NCBI GenBank assembly: GCA_017936765.1
Contig: JAGBEX010000014.1
Location: 310,001-374,000 of the forward strand
Length of the DNA stretch: 64,000 bases
Origin: Clostridia bacterium
Lineage (GTDB): Bacteria; Bacillota; Clostridia; Christensenellales; Aristaeellaceae
Direction: 5' to 3'
Within the stretch, counting starts at the first letter, position 1. Each line of letters begins with the position of its first letter. Both the position numbers and the translations under genes were made by a program. The notes below the pieces were generated by a model, which saw only the letters and a program-made list of their open reading frames with translations, was not told the DNA's origin and ran no database searches. Below, piece after piece: positions 16,786 through 25,744 of the stretch.

Positions 16786-19541
16786 GACCATTGAAGCTCA
16801 CCATGTCTGCCTTCGGCCCCTATGCTGGCAAAACTGTGCTGGAGCTTTCCAAGCTGGGCGACGAGGGTCTCTATCTCATCTGCGGCGATACCGGCGCAGG
16901 CAAAACCACCATCTTCGATGCCATCACCTTTGCCCTGTATGGCTCTGCCAGCGGTGACACCCGGCAAACGGATATGTTCCGCAGCAAATACGCCGAGCCG
17001 GATACGCCCACTTATGTGGAGCTGGTTTTCCAATCCCGGGACAAACAATACACCGTTCGCCGCAATCCCGAATATACCCGCCCTGCCCTGCGGGGCGGCG
17101 GCACTACCCAGCAGCGCGCCGAAGCAGAGTTGACCCTGCCCGATGGCAGCATCATCACCAAACAGCGCGATGTGGATGCTGCCGTGCGGGACATTCTGGG
17201 CATCAGCCGGGAGCAGTTCACCCAGGTGGCTATGATCGCCCAAGGTGATTTCCTCAAGCTGCTGCTTGCTTCCACCGAGGAACGCATGGCCATCTTCCGG
17301 CAGATCTTCTCCACCGACCGCTATCGCCACCTGCAACTTGCGCTGCGGGACGACGCCAACCGCCTCGCCCAGCAATGTGCCGGACTGCGCGCCAGCATCA
17401 GCCAGTATATCAACGGCACGGACTACAGCACCGAGCCACTGGCCCAGCAGCTTTCCCTTGCCAAGGATGGCAAGCTGCCCACGCAGGATGTGTTGACCCT
17501 GCTGGAGGCCATTCTCGCCCAGGATGCAACCGAACAGACGACCCTGCAGGGCAAGCAGGAAACATTGAACGCTTCCATCGCCCGCACCGATGCGGATATT
17601 GCATTGGCCAAGGCGCATCAGTCTGCCCTACAGGCACAGGAACTGGCCTTGCAGTCCCTTGCTCAGGTAGAGGATGCGCTGCGCCGTTCCTCCATTGAGT
17701 ACGCCGAAGCACAAGCACACCTTCACCAGGCCGATGATATGGCATCCCAGGCTGCCGCTCTGTCTGCCATGCTCCCCCAGTACGAACAGCGTGCCGTTGC
17801 GCAGGCAAAAGCAGCCGCCGCCAAGGCACGCATCATCGATCTGACTGCGCAGCGCGACAGACTGACGCAGCTGACCACTCAACAACAGCAGGAGCTGACC
17901 CAAAACAAGGCACTGCTTGCGACGCTTTCTGCTGCATCTGCCGAGGTTGAAAAGGCAAGCCATGCCCTGCAAACCGCCCAGATGCGCCTCCAGGAGCTGA
18001 ACACCTTCCGCAGAGACTGGGACGGACTTGCCGACCTGCAAAAGCGCTACAAGGCTGCTCTGAACCAGTATCAGCAATTCTCCCTGCAAACGCAGGCGCT
18101 GCACCAGGCCTATGTTCAGCTGAACCGCACCTGGCTGAATCATCAATCCGGCATTCTCGCACAGCAGCTTGCCGATGGTGAACCCTGCCCCGTGTGCGGC
18201 TCCACCCTTCACCCCGCGCCGGCCTCTCTGCCCACCAACGCCCCCAGCGAGCAGGACGTGGAGCAAGCCCGTCTCTCTTATGAAAAGGTACGTTCCACCG
18301 AGGACGAGCGCAACCAGCAGGTTCATCTGCTGCTTGGTCAATACAACCAGCAGAACGCGCAGCTACTCTCCCGAGCAGCCACCCTGCTTGAAGCAAGCGA
18401 AGCTGCCCACATCCCCCAGCTGCTGGAAGCCGCACGCTCTGCCACCACCTCTGATGTTCAGCAACTCCAAGCCGCCCTGAATACCGCCCGGCAAAAGGCA
18501 GCACAGGCACGCACATTAGAGGAAACCATTCCGAAGCTGGAAGCAAAGCTTGCCCAGTTGCAAGCCTCTGCGCAACAAGCAGAAACCGAGCTTTCCAGCC
18601 AGCGAGCCACCCTCCAGCAATGCCAGGAGCAGGCCGCAGCGCTGTCAGCGCAGCTTGCGCTTCCCAGCAAAGCAGAAGCAACCGCGCGCATCGCAGAACT
18701 CACAACGCAGTCTGAAGCTTTGCGCCAGAAGGTCACCGATGCCCAGTCTGTACATCAGCAGCAGGAAATGCGCAAGGCAGCCCTGCAAGGCGAGATCGCT
18801 GCCCGTGAAAAGCAGCTTGCTTCCCAGCAAAGCTTCGACCTTCCCACTCTGCATCAGCAGCACGATGAACTCACCGCCCAGCGAGAGGCTGTACTGGCTG
18901 ACCTACGCCGCATCGCCAGCCGCATGGATCGCAATGCCCAGGCGCTTGGCAGCATCCGCAAGCAAAGCGATGAGCTGCTGGCTCTGGAATCCAGACTGAC
19001 CTGGCTCGGCACCCTGGCCGATACAGCCAATGGCAAGCTCACCGGCAAGGAAAAGGTCATGCTGGAGACCTTTATCCAGATGACCTTCCTGGATCGCATC
19101 CTCGCCCGCGCCAACACCCGTCTGATGGTCATGTCCGGTGGGCAATACGAGCTTTGCCGCCGCAAGGAGGCGCTGAGCAACCGCAGCCAGTCCGGCCTGG
19201 AGCTGGACGTGATCGACCACTACAACGGCTCCACCCGCAGCGTCCGCACCCTTTCCGGCGGCGAATCCTTCAAGGCTTCTCTGTCCCTTGCCCTGGGACT
19301 TTCCGACGAGATCCAGTCCACCGCCAGCGGCGTGAAGCTGGACGTGATGTTTGTGGACGAAGGCTTCGGCTCCCTGGACGAGGAATCCCTGCGCCAGGCT
19401 ATCCACGCCCTGAGCAGCCTCAGCGAAGGCCACAGGCTGGTGGGGATCATCTCCCACGTGGCCGAACTGAAGGATCGGATCGACAGGCAGATCGTGGTCA
19501 CCAAGGAGCGCAGCGGAGGCAGTCAGGCAAAAATCATCTGA
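16782..19541 (+). CDS. sbcC: exonuclease SbcC (Rad50-like ATPase subunit)
   Basis: A 919-residue SMC-like ATPase. Walker A is GDTGAGKTT (about 35-43). Two long Gln/Ala-rich coiled coils flank a zinc hook at C469-P-V-C472. The C-terminal half has the signature TLSGGESFKASLSLALGLSDEI and Walker B MFVDEGFGSLDEESL. ATG 16782 lies ten bases after GGGAGGT and overlaps the sbcD stop. The coiled-coil region is unusually rich in Gln and Ala but keeps the expected heptad-like character. Confidence 0.96.
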   Translation: MRPLKLTMSAFGPYAGKTVLELSKLGDEGLYLICGDTGAGKTTIFDAITFALYGSASGDTRQTDMFRSKYAEPDTPTYVELVFQSRDKQYTVRRNPEYTRPALRGGGTTQQRAEAELTLPDGSIITKQRDVDAAVRDILGISREQFTQVAMIAQGDFLKLLLASTEERMAIFRQIFSTDRYRHLQLALRDDANRLAQQCAGLRASISQYINGTDYSTEPLAQQLSLAKDGKLPTQDVLTLLEAILAQDATEQTTLQGKQETLNASIARTDADIALAKAHQSALQAQELALQSLAQVEDALRRSSIEYAEAQAHLHQADDMASQAAALSAMLPQYEQRAVAQAKAAAAKARIIDLTAQRDRLTQLTTQQQQELTQNKALLATLSAASAEVEKASHALQTAQMRLQELNTFRRDWDGLADLQKRYKAALNQYQQFSLQTQALHQAYVQLNRTWLNHQSGILAQQLADGEPCPVCGSTLHPAPASLPTNAPSEQDVEQARLSYEKVRSTEDERNQQVHLLLGQYNQQNAQLLSRAATLLEASEAAHIPQLLEAARSATTSDVQQLQAALNTARQKAAQARTLEETIPKLEAKLAQLQASAQQAETELSSQRATLQQCQEQAAALSAQLALPSKAEATARIAELTTQSEALRQKVTDAQSVHQQQEMRKAALQGEIAAREKQLASQQSFDLPTLHQQHDELTAQREAVLADLRRIASRMDRNAQALGSIRKQSDELLALESRLTWLGTLADTANGKLTGKEKVMLETFIQMTFLDRILARANTRLMVMSGGQYELCRRKEALSNRSQSGLELDVIDHYNGSTRSVRTLSGGESFKASLSLALGLSDEIQSTASGVKLDVMFVDEGFGSLDEESLRQAIHALSSLSEGHRLVGIISHVAELKDRIDRQIVVTKERSGGSQAKII

Positions 19542-19566
19542 CCCATGCACACCCAGCTTCCCGTCT

Positions 19567-19574
19567 CATACATT
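19567..19574 (+). promoter_or_regulatory. possible mother-cell sigma -10 (CATACATT)
   Basis: CATACATT matches the -10 shared by sigma-E and sigma-K promoters. AC at 19549-19550, 16 bases upstream, would fit a sigma-K -35; no sigma-E -35 is visible. Weak by itself, but it precedes a cysteine-rich coat-like gene. Confidence 0.3.
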
Positions 19575-19623
19575 GCTGATGAAGGCTCCACCAAGGAGCC
19601 GAAAAACAAGGAGGCGTGGAAGA

Positions 19624-20406
19624 ATGAGCTTTTATTCCTACAAAAACGCCAATCCCACTTGCTGCCCCGGTAGCATCTCCGGCAGCGCCCTGGACGGCCT
19701 GCAGGAAAAGGTTTGCGTGCAGGTGAAGCGCGTGTACGACAGCGGCCTGACCCAGAAGCAGCTGGACGACCAGATCGTGACCATCACCAGCTATGCCCAG
19801 GTGGCCAATACCTGCCAGTGTAACGCCTGCGGCTGTCAGGAGGTGCAGGACACCGTGCCGCCCACCTCTGCTCCCGTGGCGCCCATCACCTTCGAGAGCT
19901 GCCGTTCCACCAGCACGGAAGGCGCCATCCGCAACCTCACCGTGGATCGCCTGTGCGACCGACCCTGCTTTGCCCGGGTGCGTGCCACGGTGGATGCCCC
20001 CATCGACATCCTTTTCACCGACAGCCGCTGCGTTGAATACATCGGCAAGGGCATCATTTCCGTGGATCAGGATCTGCTGCTCTCCATCCCCGACGAGTCC
20101 ATCGTTCCCTACACGCTGGAAGCCATGGTCAGCGCCATCTGCGTTTCCGGCACCTATCTGGGCAACAACCAGTTCAAGATGACGGTCTGCGTCACCATCA
20201 TCATGAAGGTGCTGGCCAATGTGGAGATCCTCATCCCCAGCTACGGCTTCTGCAACATTCCCCCGGCCGAGGAATTCGCAGATTCTGTTTGCGATCAGTT
20301 CTTCAGTCTTCCGCTGTTCCCCCATGCCTCTCTGTGCAACGAGGGAACCGTGCAGTCTGGCAACGTATCCGGCACCTGCAACCGCGGCTGCGGCTGCTGC
20401 CGCTAA
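19624..20406 (+). CDS. cysteine-rich protein, likely spore coat or envelope component
   Basis: A 260-residue protein of no firmly known function with about 23 cysteines. It opens with CCPGSISGSALDGLQEKVCVQVKRVYDSG, has a CQCNACGC cluster near residue 70, a repeated beta-strand-like middle (ARVRATVDAPIDILFTD, DLLLSIPDESIVPYTLEAMV, FKMTVCVTIIMKVLANVEILIPSYGFC) and ends in CNRGCGCCR. I recognise this layout from conserved hypothetical proteins of spore-forming Clostridia, with no signal peptide. Coat function is inferred from cysteine content and the mother-cell-like promoter. ATG 19624 follows AAGGAGG; an upstream in-frame ATG at 19573 has no RBS. Confidence 0.75.
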   Translation: MSFYSYKNANPTCCPGSISGSALDGLQEKVCVQVKRVYDSGLTQKQLDDQIVTITSYAQVANTCQCNACGCQEVQDTVPPTSAPVAPITFESCRSTSTEGAIRNLTVDRLCDRPCFARVRATVDAPIDILFTDSRCVEYIGKGIISVDQDLLLSIPDESIVPYTLEAMVSAICVSGTYLGNNQFKMTVCVTIIMKVLANVEILIPSYGFCNIPPAEEFADSVCDQFFSLPLFPHASLCNEGTVQSGNVSGTCNRGCGCCR

Positions 20407-20409
20407 AGA

Positions 20410-20440
20410 AAAGAGCCGCTCCGAAAGGAGCGGCTTTTCT
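20410..20440. terminator. bidirectional rho-independent terminator
   Basis: A perfect 9-bp stem (20414-20422 with 20427-20435) and GAAA loop, with T-runs on both strands. It ends the cysteine-rich gene on the plus strand and the HMA gene on the minus strand. Confidence 0.9.
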
Positions 20441-20444
20441 CATA

Positions 20445-20654
20445 TCACAGCATCTTTACCGGCTTGAAGTCAAGGTTCTTCACCACGTCCATCAGCACGC
20501 TGTCGGCCACATCGGCATCCAGGGTGATGGTGGCCGTTTTGGCTTCCAGATCAACCACGCAGGCGGTCACGCCGGACACCTTGCCCAGCCCCTTTTCCAC
20601 GGCTGCCTTGCAGCGCACACACATCATACCTTCGATCAGCATCTTCTTTTCCAT
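20445..20654 (-). CDS. heavy-metal-associated (CopZ-like) protein
   Basis: A 69-residue single HMA domain with the metal site GMMC12-V-R-C15 and the family strand order (VSGVTACVVDLEAKTATITLD). Such proteins carry Cu(I) to P-type ATPases; no ATPase gene is nearby. It is the last gene of the minus-strand run, 15 bases after scpB, and has its own GGAG-type RBS. Confidence 0.88.
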   Translation of the reverse strand: MEKKMLIEGMMCVRCKAAVEKGLGKVSGVTACVVDLEAKTATITLDADVADSVLMDVVKNLDFKPVKML

Positions 20655-20669
20655 TGAGATACACTCCTT

Positions 20670-21230
20670 TCAATTCACCAGCTCCGGCACAGGGCCGTCC
20701 AGCCTTTCTTCTCCGTTGATATCCGGCATGGGCGGCAGGTCTTCCAGCGCTTCCAGACCGAAGTGGCTCAGGAATTCCTCCGTCGTGCCATACAGGATGG
20801 GGCGTCCCAGGGTATCCTTGCGTCCCACTTCCGTGATCAGGTTCTTGGTCACCAGCGAGTGGATGGAATAGTCGCACTTCACGCCGCGGATCTGCTCCAC
20901 CTCAGCCTTGGTCACCGGCTGACGATAGGCCACCACCGCCAGCGTTTCCATCACCGCCTGGCTCAGGCTCTGCTTCTGCACGGGCTGCAGCAGGCGCACC
21001 ACGTCCGTGGAATACAGCGCACGGGTAGCCAGCTGCACCTGATGCCCAAAGCGCTTCAGGCAGAAGCCGCGCTGGGCAAAGTCGTATTCATCCCGCAGCT
21101 CGGTGAGCGCATCTTCCAATTCCGACAGGGTGATGTTCAGCGCCTTGGCCAGGTCTTCCACCCGTACCGCCTCGCCCGCCACAAACAGGATGGCCTCAAT
21201 GCGCCCCTTCAGGCTTCCTTCCTCACACAT
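20670..21230 (-). CDS. scpB: segregation and condensation protein B
   Basis: A 186-residue ScpB with two winged-helix domains (LKGRIEAILFVAGEAVRVEDLAKALNI and QAVMETLAVVAYRQPVTKAEVEQIRGV) and the GRKDTLGRPILYGTTEEFLSHFG signature. With ScpA it forms the kleisin module of the SMC condensin that organises the chromosome. It overlaps scpA by eight bases. Confidence 0.96.
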   Translation of the reverse strand: MCEEGSLKGRIEAILFVAGEAVRVEDLAKALNITLSELEDALTELRDEYDFAQRGFCLKRFGHQVQLATRALYSTDVVRLLQPVQKQSLSQAVMETLAVVAYRQPVTKAEVEQIRGVKCDYSIHSLVTKNLITEVGRKDTLGRPILYGTTEEFLSHFGLEALEDLPPMPDINGEERLDGPVPELVN

Positions 21231-21990
21231 CGGTCAACAACTCCTCGTACTCTACTTCTGCCCGGCCCGGCAAAAGGATGATCTCGCTGTACACGCCTTC
21301 CTGCTCCAGGTGCATTTCGCCCAGCTTCAACAATTCCAGCATGGCCAGGAACAGCGTCACCACCTCTTCCCTGGTGGGCGCATCGCTGAAGGCTTCGTCA
21401 AAGCGCATACGGCCTTTGCGGCGGATGCCATGGAGCAGCGTCAGCATACACTCCTGCACGGTATGCTCGTCCCGGTGGATGTCTCTGGGGGCGTAGTGGT
21501 TGTTCTCTGCGTCCTCGTCCATGGCGGGTTTTCGCGCCCAGATGCGCAGGAACGCCTCCGTCAGGCCCTCCAGGGTCAGGCCCACCAGCTCTGTTTCCTG
21601 GGGCGGCAGGGGGTATTCCTCCGGCAGCTTGGTGAAAATGTCCTGGGCCGCCCGCTCGAACTGCTGCATGGCGGCGGCAGTTTCCTTAAAGCGCTTGTAT
21701 TCCTCCAACTGACGGATCAGCGCCAGCTCGGGATCCTCCTGATCCTCCTCCAGCTTGGGCTGCTTGGGCAGCATGGCACGGCTCTTGATCTCCAGCAGTG
21801 TCGCCGCCATTACCAGAAAGTCCGTGGCATCGTCCATGTCCAGGTCGGGAGCATTGCGTACGGACTCGATGTACTGATCCGTGATCTCGCTGACGAAGAT
21901 ATCCTTGATATCCATCTGCGCTTTGGTGATCAGGTGCAGCAGCAGGTCAAGCGGCCCATCAAAATCCTTTAACTGAAAGGTCATGGCCAT
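21223..21990 (-). CDS. scpA: segregation and condensation protein A
   Basis: A 255-residue kleisin. The N-terminal FDGPLDLLLHLITKAQMDIKDI motif and the DFLVMAATLLEIKSRAMLP segment are diagnostic; the C-terminal winged helix is present. GGAG lies 11 bases upstream of ATG 21990; a second ATG two codons on (21984) is also possible. The order site-2 protease-scpA-scpB is common in Firmicutes. Confidence 0.96.
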   Translation of the reverse strand: MAMTFQLKDFDGPLDLLLHLITKAQMDIKDIFVSEITDQYIESVRNAPDLDMDDATDFLVMAATLLEIKSRAMLPKQPKLEEDQEDPELALIRQLEEYKRFKETAAAMQQFERAAQDIFTKLPEEYPLPPQETELVGLTLEGLTEAFLRIWARKPAMDEDAENNHYAPRDIHRDEHTVQECMLTLLHGIRRKGRMRFDEAFSDAPTREEVVTLFLAMLELLKLGEMHLEQEGVYSEIILLPGRAEVEYEELLTDV

Positions 21991-21996
21991 GGTTCA

Positions 21997-22818
21997 TCAC
22001 GCTCCACCGGTGATTTTCAAAAACAGGTTCAGCACGGCGCTGTACACATTGGTGTTGATGGCAGACAACAGCCCACCCAGCACCCCGGAAAAGCACAGCA
22101 CAAGCAGGATGATATGCGCCACGCGGAACATCTGCTGATCCAACTGGAAGCGTCCCTTCAGCAGGGTGTCATTCACAAGGTGGTAGCCGTCCAACGGCGG
22201 AATGGGCAGCAGGTTGAATACCGCCAGCGCCAGGTTGGTCTGCGCCATCAGCAGCAGAAAGCGCTGCACGTATTGCAGCCAGGGCATGGCCATCTGTTCC
22301 GTCCACATGGCGCTCAATTCGCCATAGGCAATACCGTTGCCCACCGTGTAATAGGGGCTGATCAGGTATTCCAGCGTGCCGTAATAGCTTTTCATTTCCG
22401 CCAGGAACTCTCTGTCCCACATCAGGCCGTTCACGCCCACACTCAGCGCTGTGCAGAAAATGAACAGCAGCAGATTGGTGGCGATGCCCGCAATGGACAC
22501 CAGAAAGTCATCCCGTCGATAGTCCCGGAAGTTGCGGGGATTCACCGGCACAGGCTTTGCCCAGCCCACACCGATGAAGATCATGGAAAGCGTACCCAGC
22601 GGATCCAGATGCTTGCGGGGATCCAGCGAAAGCCGCCCCATCCACTTGGCCGTGGGGTCGCCACAGCGCCAAGCCACATAGCCGTGAGCCACCTCATGCA
22701 GGATCAGGCTCAGCAGAATGGTCACCGCCGTGAAAAATACATACACGATAAAGCCCAGCGGATCGCTGGTGAGGAAATCCAACCATGCCCGGAGGCGGGC
22801 AGTCAACGAATAAAGCAT
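21997..22818 (-). CDS. site-2 protease family (M50) membrane metalloprotease
   Basis: A 273-residue membrane protein with about five helices. The zinc motif HEVAHG and the second motif LLPIPPLDGYHL (Asp ligand) are intact, and HLDPLGTLSMIFIGVGWAKPVPVNP is the typical linker. It belongs to the PDZ-less YwhC-like group found next to scpAB in Firmicutes. Substrates are unknown. The gap to scpA is six bases. Confidence 0.93.
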   Translation of the reverse strand: MLYSLTARLRAWLDFLTSDPLGFIVYVFFTAVTILLSLILHEVAHGYVAWRCGDPTAKWMGRLSLDPRKHLDPLGTLSMIFIGVGWAKPVPVNPRNFRDYRRDDFLVSIAGIATNLLLFIFCTALSVGVNGLMWDREFLAEMKSYYGTLEYLISPYYTVGNGIAYGELSAMWTEQMAMPWLQYVQRFLLLMAQTNLALAVFNLLPIPPLDGYHLVNDTLLKGRFQLDQQMFRVAHIILLVLCFSGVLGGLLSAINTNVYSAVLNLFLKITGGA

Positions 22819-22836
22819 GACAAACCTCTCTTTTGA

Positions 22837-23757
22837 TTAGTCCACCAACGTAATGCTCCCCTTGTCCGCATCCATGCGGTAGGTGCGTCCCAGGGGCAGC
22901 GTCACCATCTCCCTCATGTGTCCGGCCTGCAGGCCTGCCAGCACAGGCACCTTCACCTTGCTGAACACATCCCGCAGCACTTCCTCCAGCGTCAAGCCGC
23001 AATTAGGATCCTCCACCACACAATCGGTAAATCCACCCAGAATGATGCCCGCACACTCCGTCAGCTTGCCCGCATGGTACAGCTGATGCAGATAGCGGTC
23101 GATCACATAGGTGCGCTCCCCCACATCCTCCAGGAAAAGAAGCTTCCCCTTCACGTCCAGGTCATAAGCCGTACCCGTGCCAGCGGTGACCAGCGTCAGG
23201 TTGCCGCCCACCAGCTGTCCTTCCGCCACGCCACCATGGATGGTGGTCAGGGGCGTACCGTTCAGGTTTTTGATCTCCCTGTCCGGCTTACCAGCCAGGG
23301 CATGCATCAGGCTGTCGGTGGTAGCGCCAGGCTCCATGGGGCCGGACTTGGGCATGGGGCCATGGAAGGTACACAGTCCACAGCGTTCATGCAGCACGGT
23401 GTGCAGGGTGGTGATATCGCTGAAGCCGATGAACGCCTTGGGGTGCTGGCGGATCATCTCCCAGTCGATCATATCCAGCATACGGATACACCCATACCCG
23501 CCCTTGATGCACCACACGCCGTCCACTTCATCGTCGGCAAAGGCGTTCATCAGGGCAGCAGCGCGTTCTTCGTCCGTGCCAGCCAGATAGCCATAGCGCT
23601 TGCTGCAGGTCGGGTCAAGCTTCACCTTGAAGCCCAATCCCTCCAGCCGCGCCACGGCACGCTGAACCATTTCGTCGATATTTTCTTCGTGGATGCAGCC
23701 GGAAACGCCCACCAGCGCAACCGTATCACCAGGCAAAAGAGGCTTGGGGATCAGCAT
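22837..23757 (-). CDS. LD-carboxypeptidase (S66 family)
   Basis: A 306-residue serine peptidase that removes the terminal D-amino acid from muramyl tetrapeptides or related peptides. Visible motifs are PGDTVALVGVSG, the GVWCIKGGYG turn and the likely nucleophile Ser in FIGFSDITTLHTVLH; the C-terminal GHMREMVTLPLGRTYRMD carries the probable His. ATG 23757 follows GTGAGGTG; a GTG three codons upstream is part of that RBS. The D-aminopeptidase gene ends ten bases before it. Confidence 0.9.
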   Translation of the reverse strand: MLIPKPLLPGDTVALVGVSGCIHEENIDEMVQRAVARLEGLGFKVKLDPTCSKRYGYLAGTDEERAAALMNAFADDEVDGVWCIKGGYGCIRMLDMIDWEMIRQHPKAFIGFSDITTLHTVLHERCGLCTFHGPMPKSGPMEPGATTDSLMHALAGKPDREIKNLNGTPLTTIHGGVAEGQLVGGNLTLVTAGTGTAYDLDVKGKLLFLEDVGERTYVIDRYLHQLYHAGKLTECAGIILGGFTDCVVEDPNCGLTLEEVLRDVFSKVKVPVLAGLQAGHMREMVTLPLGRTYRMDADKGSITLVD

Positions 23758-23767
23758 GGGAAACACC

Positions 23768-24571
23768 TCACAGGCAATAGTGGAAGAAGGTCAAAACGTC
23801 CATCCAGTTGTCGCTTTCAAACACCACCGTGGTGCTGTTTTCCAGATGCGCACCGGGATACCAGCTGGCAGAGCGGGCCTTGTGGTGCAGCTTGTAGCAC
23901 ACCTCCACGGTGAAATGCTCCGGCATGGGGAAAAGGCACTTCTTCCCGTCCAGATGCACAGCCTTCTTGGCGGCCTTCTGGATCTGCTTCACAGCCTTAT
24001 CCGGATGGATGGACACGCTGCCGTTGCCAATGCCGTAGCTCACGGGTACCGTCAGGGCGTCCGGCACTTTGGTGCTGAACCACTCGCACAGCATCTTGTC
24101 GCCGGTCACCATCAGCACAGGCACACCGAACATGGACGCGGTGAGGCTGTTCATCATCAGCTCGGAGCAGACCTCCCCATTCACCTTCACGAAATTGTTC
24201 TGGGTGTTCATTGTGTGGCTAAGGGGATTTCCGTCCCAGCTGGCAGCGGAATGATAGCCGGTAAAGATCACGCCCTCAAAGCTCTCGTCAATACCGCTCA
24301 TCATGCTGTAGGGATCGCGTCCCCAGCCACGGAAGATCTTGACCTCCTCCGGCAGCATTCCCGGCTGAATGTTCCGGGCAGAGTCGTGGGAATCGCGCAC
24401 AAACACGTCCACCGCGCCGCCATCCAGCGCGCCCTGGCAGGCAGCCGCCACCTCGCGGCTCATCTGGGTGGAGAAAGCAGGATAATCCACCTTACCCTTC
24501 TCCGTTTCGTCCCAATGGGCAATACCGCAGGTCCCCTCGATATCCGAGGACATGAAAATCTTCTTGGCCAT
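23768..24571 (-). CDS. D-aminopeptidase DppA-like (M55)
   Basis: A 267-residue zinc peptidase of family M55. The diagnostic start MSSDIEGTCGI, the VRDSHDSARNI motif and the MVTGDKM segment are present. B. subtilis DppA cuts D-Ala-D-Ala and D-Ala-Gly-Gly peptides. It lies three bases behind the M20 gene and shares an operon with alanine racemase and LD-carboxypeptidase, all dealing with D-alanine-containing peptides. Confidence 0.93.
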   Translation of the reverse strand: MAKKIFMSSDIEGTCGIAHWDETEKGKVDYPAFSTQMSREVAAACQGALDGGAVDVFVRDSHDSARNIQPGMLPEEVKIFRGWGRDPYSMMSGIDESFEGVIFTGYHSAASWDGNPLSHTMNTQNNFVKVNGEVCSELMMNSLTASMFGVPVLMVTGDKMLCEWFSTKVPDALTVPVSYGIGNGSVSIHPDKAVKQIQKAAKKAVHLDGKKCLFPMPEHFTVEVCYKLHHKARSASWYPGAHLENSTTVVFESDNWMDVLTFFHYCL

Positions 24572-24574
24572 GGT

Positions 24575-25744
24575 TTATTCCTCCTTCAGTAAATCAAGCA
24601 CGCTGGCGCATTGCAGCGCCACGCCAGGCAAAAGACAGCCTTCATCCACACAGAAGGTGGAGGTGTGCAGCGCCGTACCCACACCGCTGCCCAGATCGTA
24701 ATACACACCGGGGGTGTCCTTCAGGAAATAGCAGAAGCTTTCCACGCCCAGGCTGGGTGCATCCCGCCGGACGATCTTCTCCTTTCCTACCAGGTCGGCA
24801 GCAATAGCCTCCACGCGGGCGTAGTAGCCATCATCATTATACACAGCGCCATAGCCGGGATTGATCTCCACGTCGGCCTCGCCGCCCATGGCCTGCGCCA
24901 CGCCCTGCACCACAGAGGCAATGCGTTCCTTCAGCAACCCGCGGGTCTGGGTAGAAAGGGTGCGCATGGTGCCGACCATCTTCACCTCGCTGCAAACGAT
25001 GTTGTTGGCCGTGCCGCCCTGAATGGTGCCGATGGTGATCACCGCCGGATCGAAGGGCGAGATGGTGCGGCTCACCAGGCTTTGCAGCGCAGAGACCACC
25101 TGTCCGGCAATGACAATGGCGTCCACGCCCGCCTCGGGATAAGCACCATGGCAGGTCTTGCCGCGGATGGTCAGCCGCAGTTCGTCGCTGGAGCCGCTGA
25201 CGTAGCCCGGCTTGGCAAACAGGGTTCCCGCCTCATAGCGCGGGTTCATGTGCTGGCCGATCACGCAGTCCACCTTGGGATTCTCCAAACAGCCCTGCTC
25301 CACCATCAGCCTGCCGCCGCCAAAGGTCTCCTCCGCCGGCTCAAACAGCCATTTCACCGTCCCCTGCCACTTGTCCCGGTTCTGGCTCAGCCACATGGCC
25401 GAGCCCAGCGCCAGCGCCATGTGGGCGTCGTGGCCGCAGGCGTGCATCACGCTGGGATTCTCCGAAACAAAAGCCATATCCGCAGGCTCTGTCACAGGCA
25501 GCGCATCCATATCCGCCCGGATGGCCACGCAGCGGCCTTCGCCATTGCGCAGGATGCCCATCACGCCGTAGCAGTCCTCGAAGGTGCGAATCTCCATGCC
25601 CAGCGCCGACAATTCGCGGATGATCAGCGCCTGGGTCTCCTGCTCCTTGCCGCTCAGTTCCGGATGCCGGTGCAAATGCCGCCGCAGCTCCGTCACCCTG
25701 GGCATGATATCCTTCAGCTGCTCCTGCCAATAGGTCAGGCTCAT
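24575..25744 (-). CDS. M20 family amidohydrolase (hippurate / N-acyl-amino-acid hydrolase type)
   Basis: A 389-residue M20D metallopeptidase. The family motifs are RRHLHRHPELSGKE, AIRADMDALPV, HACGHDAHMA, EPAEETFGGG and VDCVIGQHMNP. Members deacylate N-acyl amino acids or N-acetyl-diaminopimelate. The exact substrate is unknown; the neighbours suggest murein-peptide salvage. Its ATG overlaps the alanine racemase stop (ATGA). Confidence 0.92.
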   Translation of the reverse strand: MSLTYWQEQLKDIMPRVTELRRHLHRHPELSGKEQETQALIIRELSALGMEIRTFEDCYGVMGILRNGEGRCVAIRADMDALPVTEPADMAFVSENPSVMHACGHDAHMALALGSAMWLSQNRDKWQGTVKWLFEPAEETFGGGRLMVEQGCLENPKVDCVIGQHMNPRYEAGTLFAKPGYVSGSSDELRLTIRGKTCHGAYPEAGVDAIVIAGQVVSALQSLVSRTISPFDPAVITIGTIQGGTANNIVCSEVKMVGTMRTLSTQTRGLLKERIASVVQGVAQAMGGEADVEINPGYGAVYNDDGYYARVEAIAADLVGKEKIVRRDAPSLGVESFCYFLKDTPGVYYDLGSGVGTALHTSTFCVDEGCLLPGVALQCASVLDLLKEE

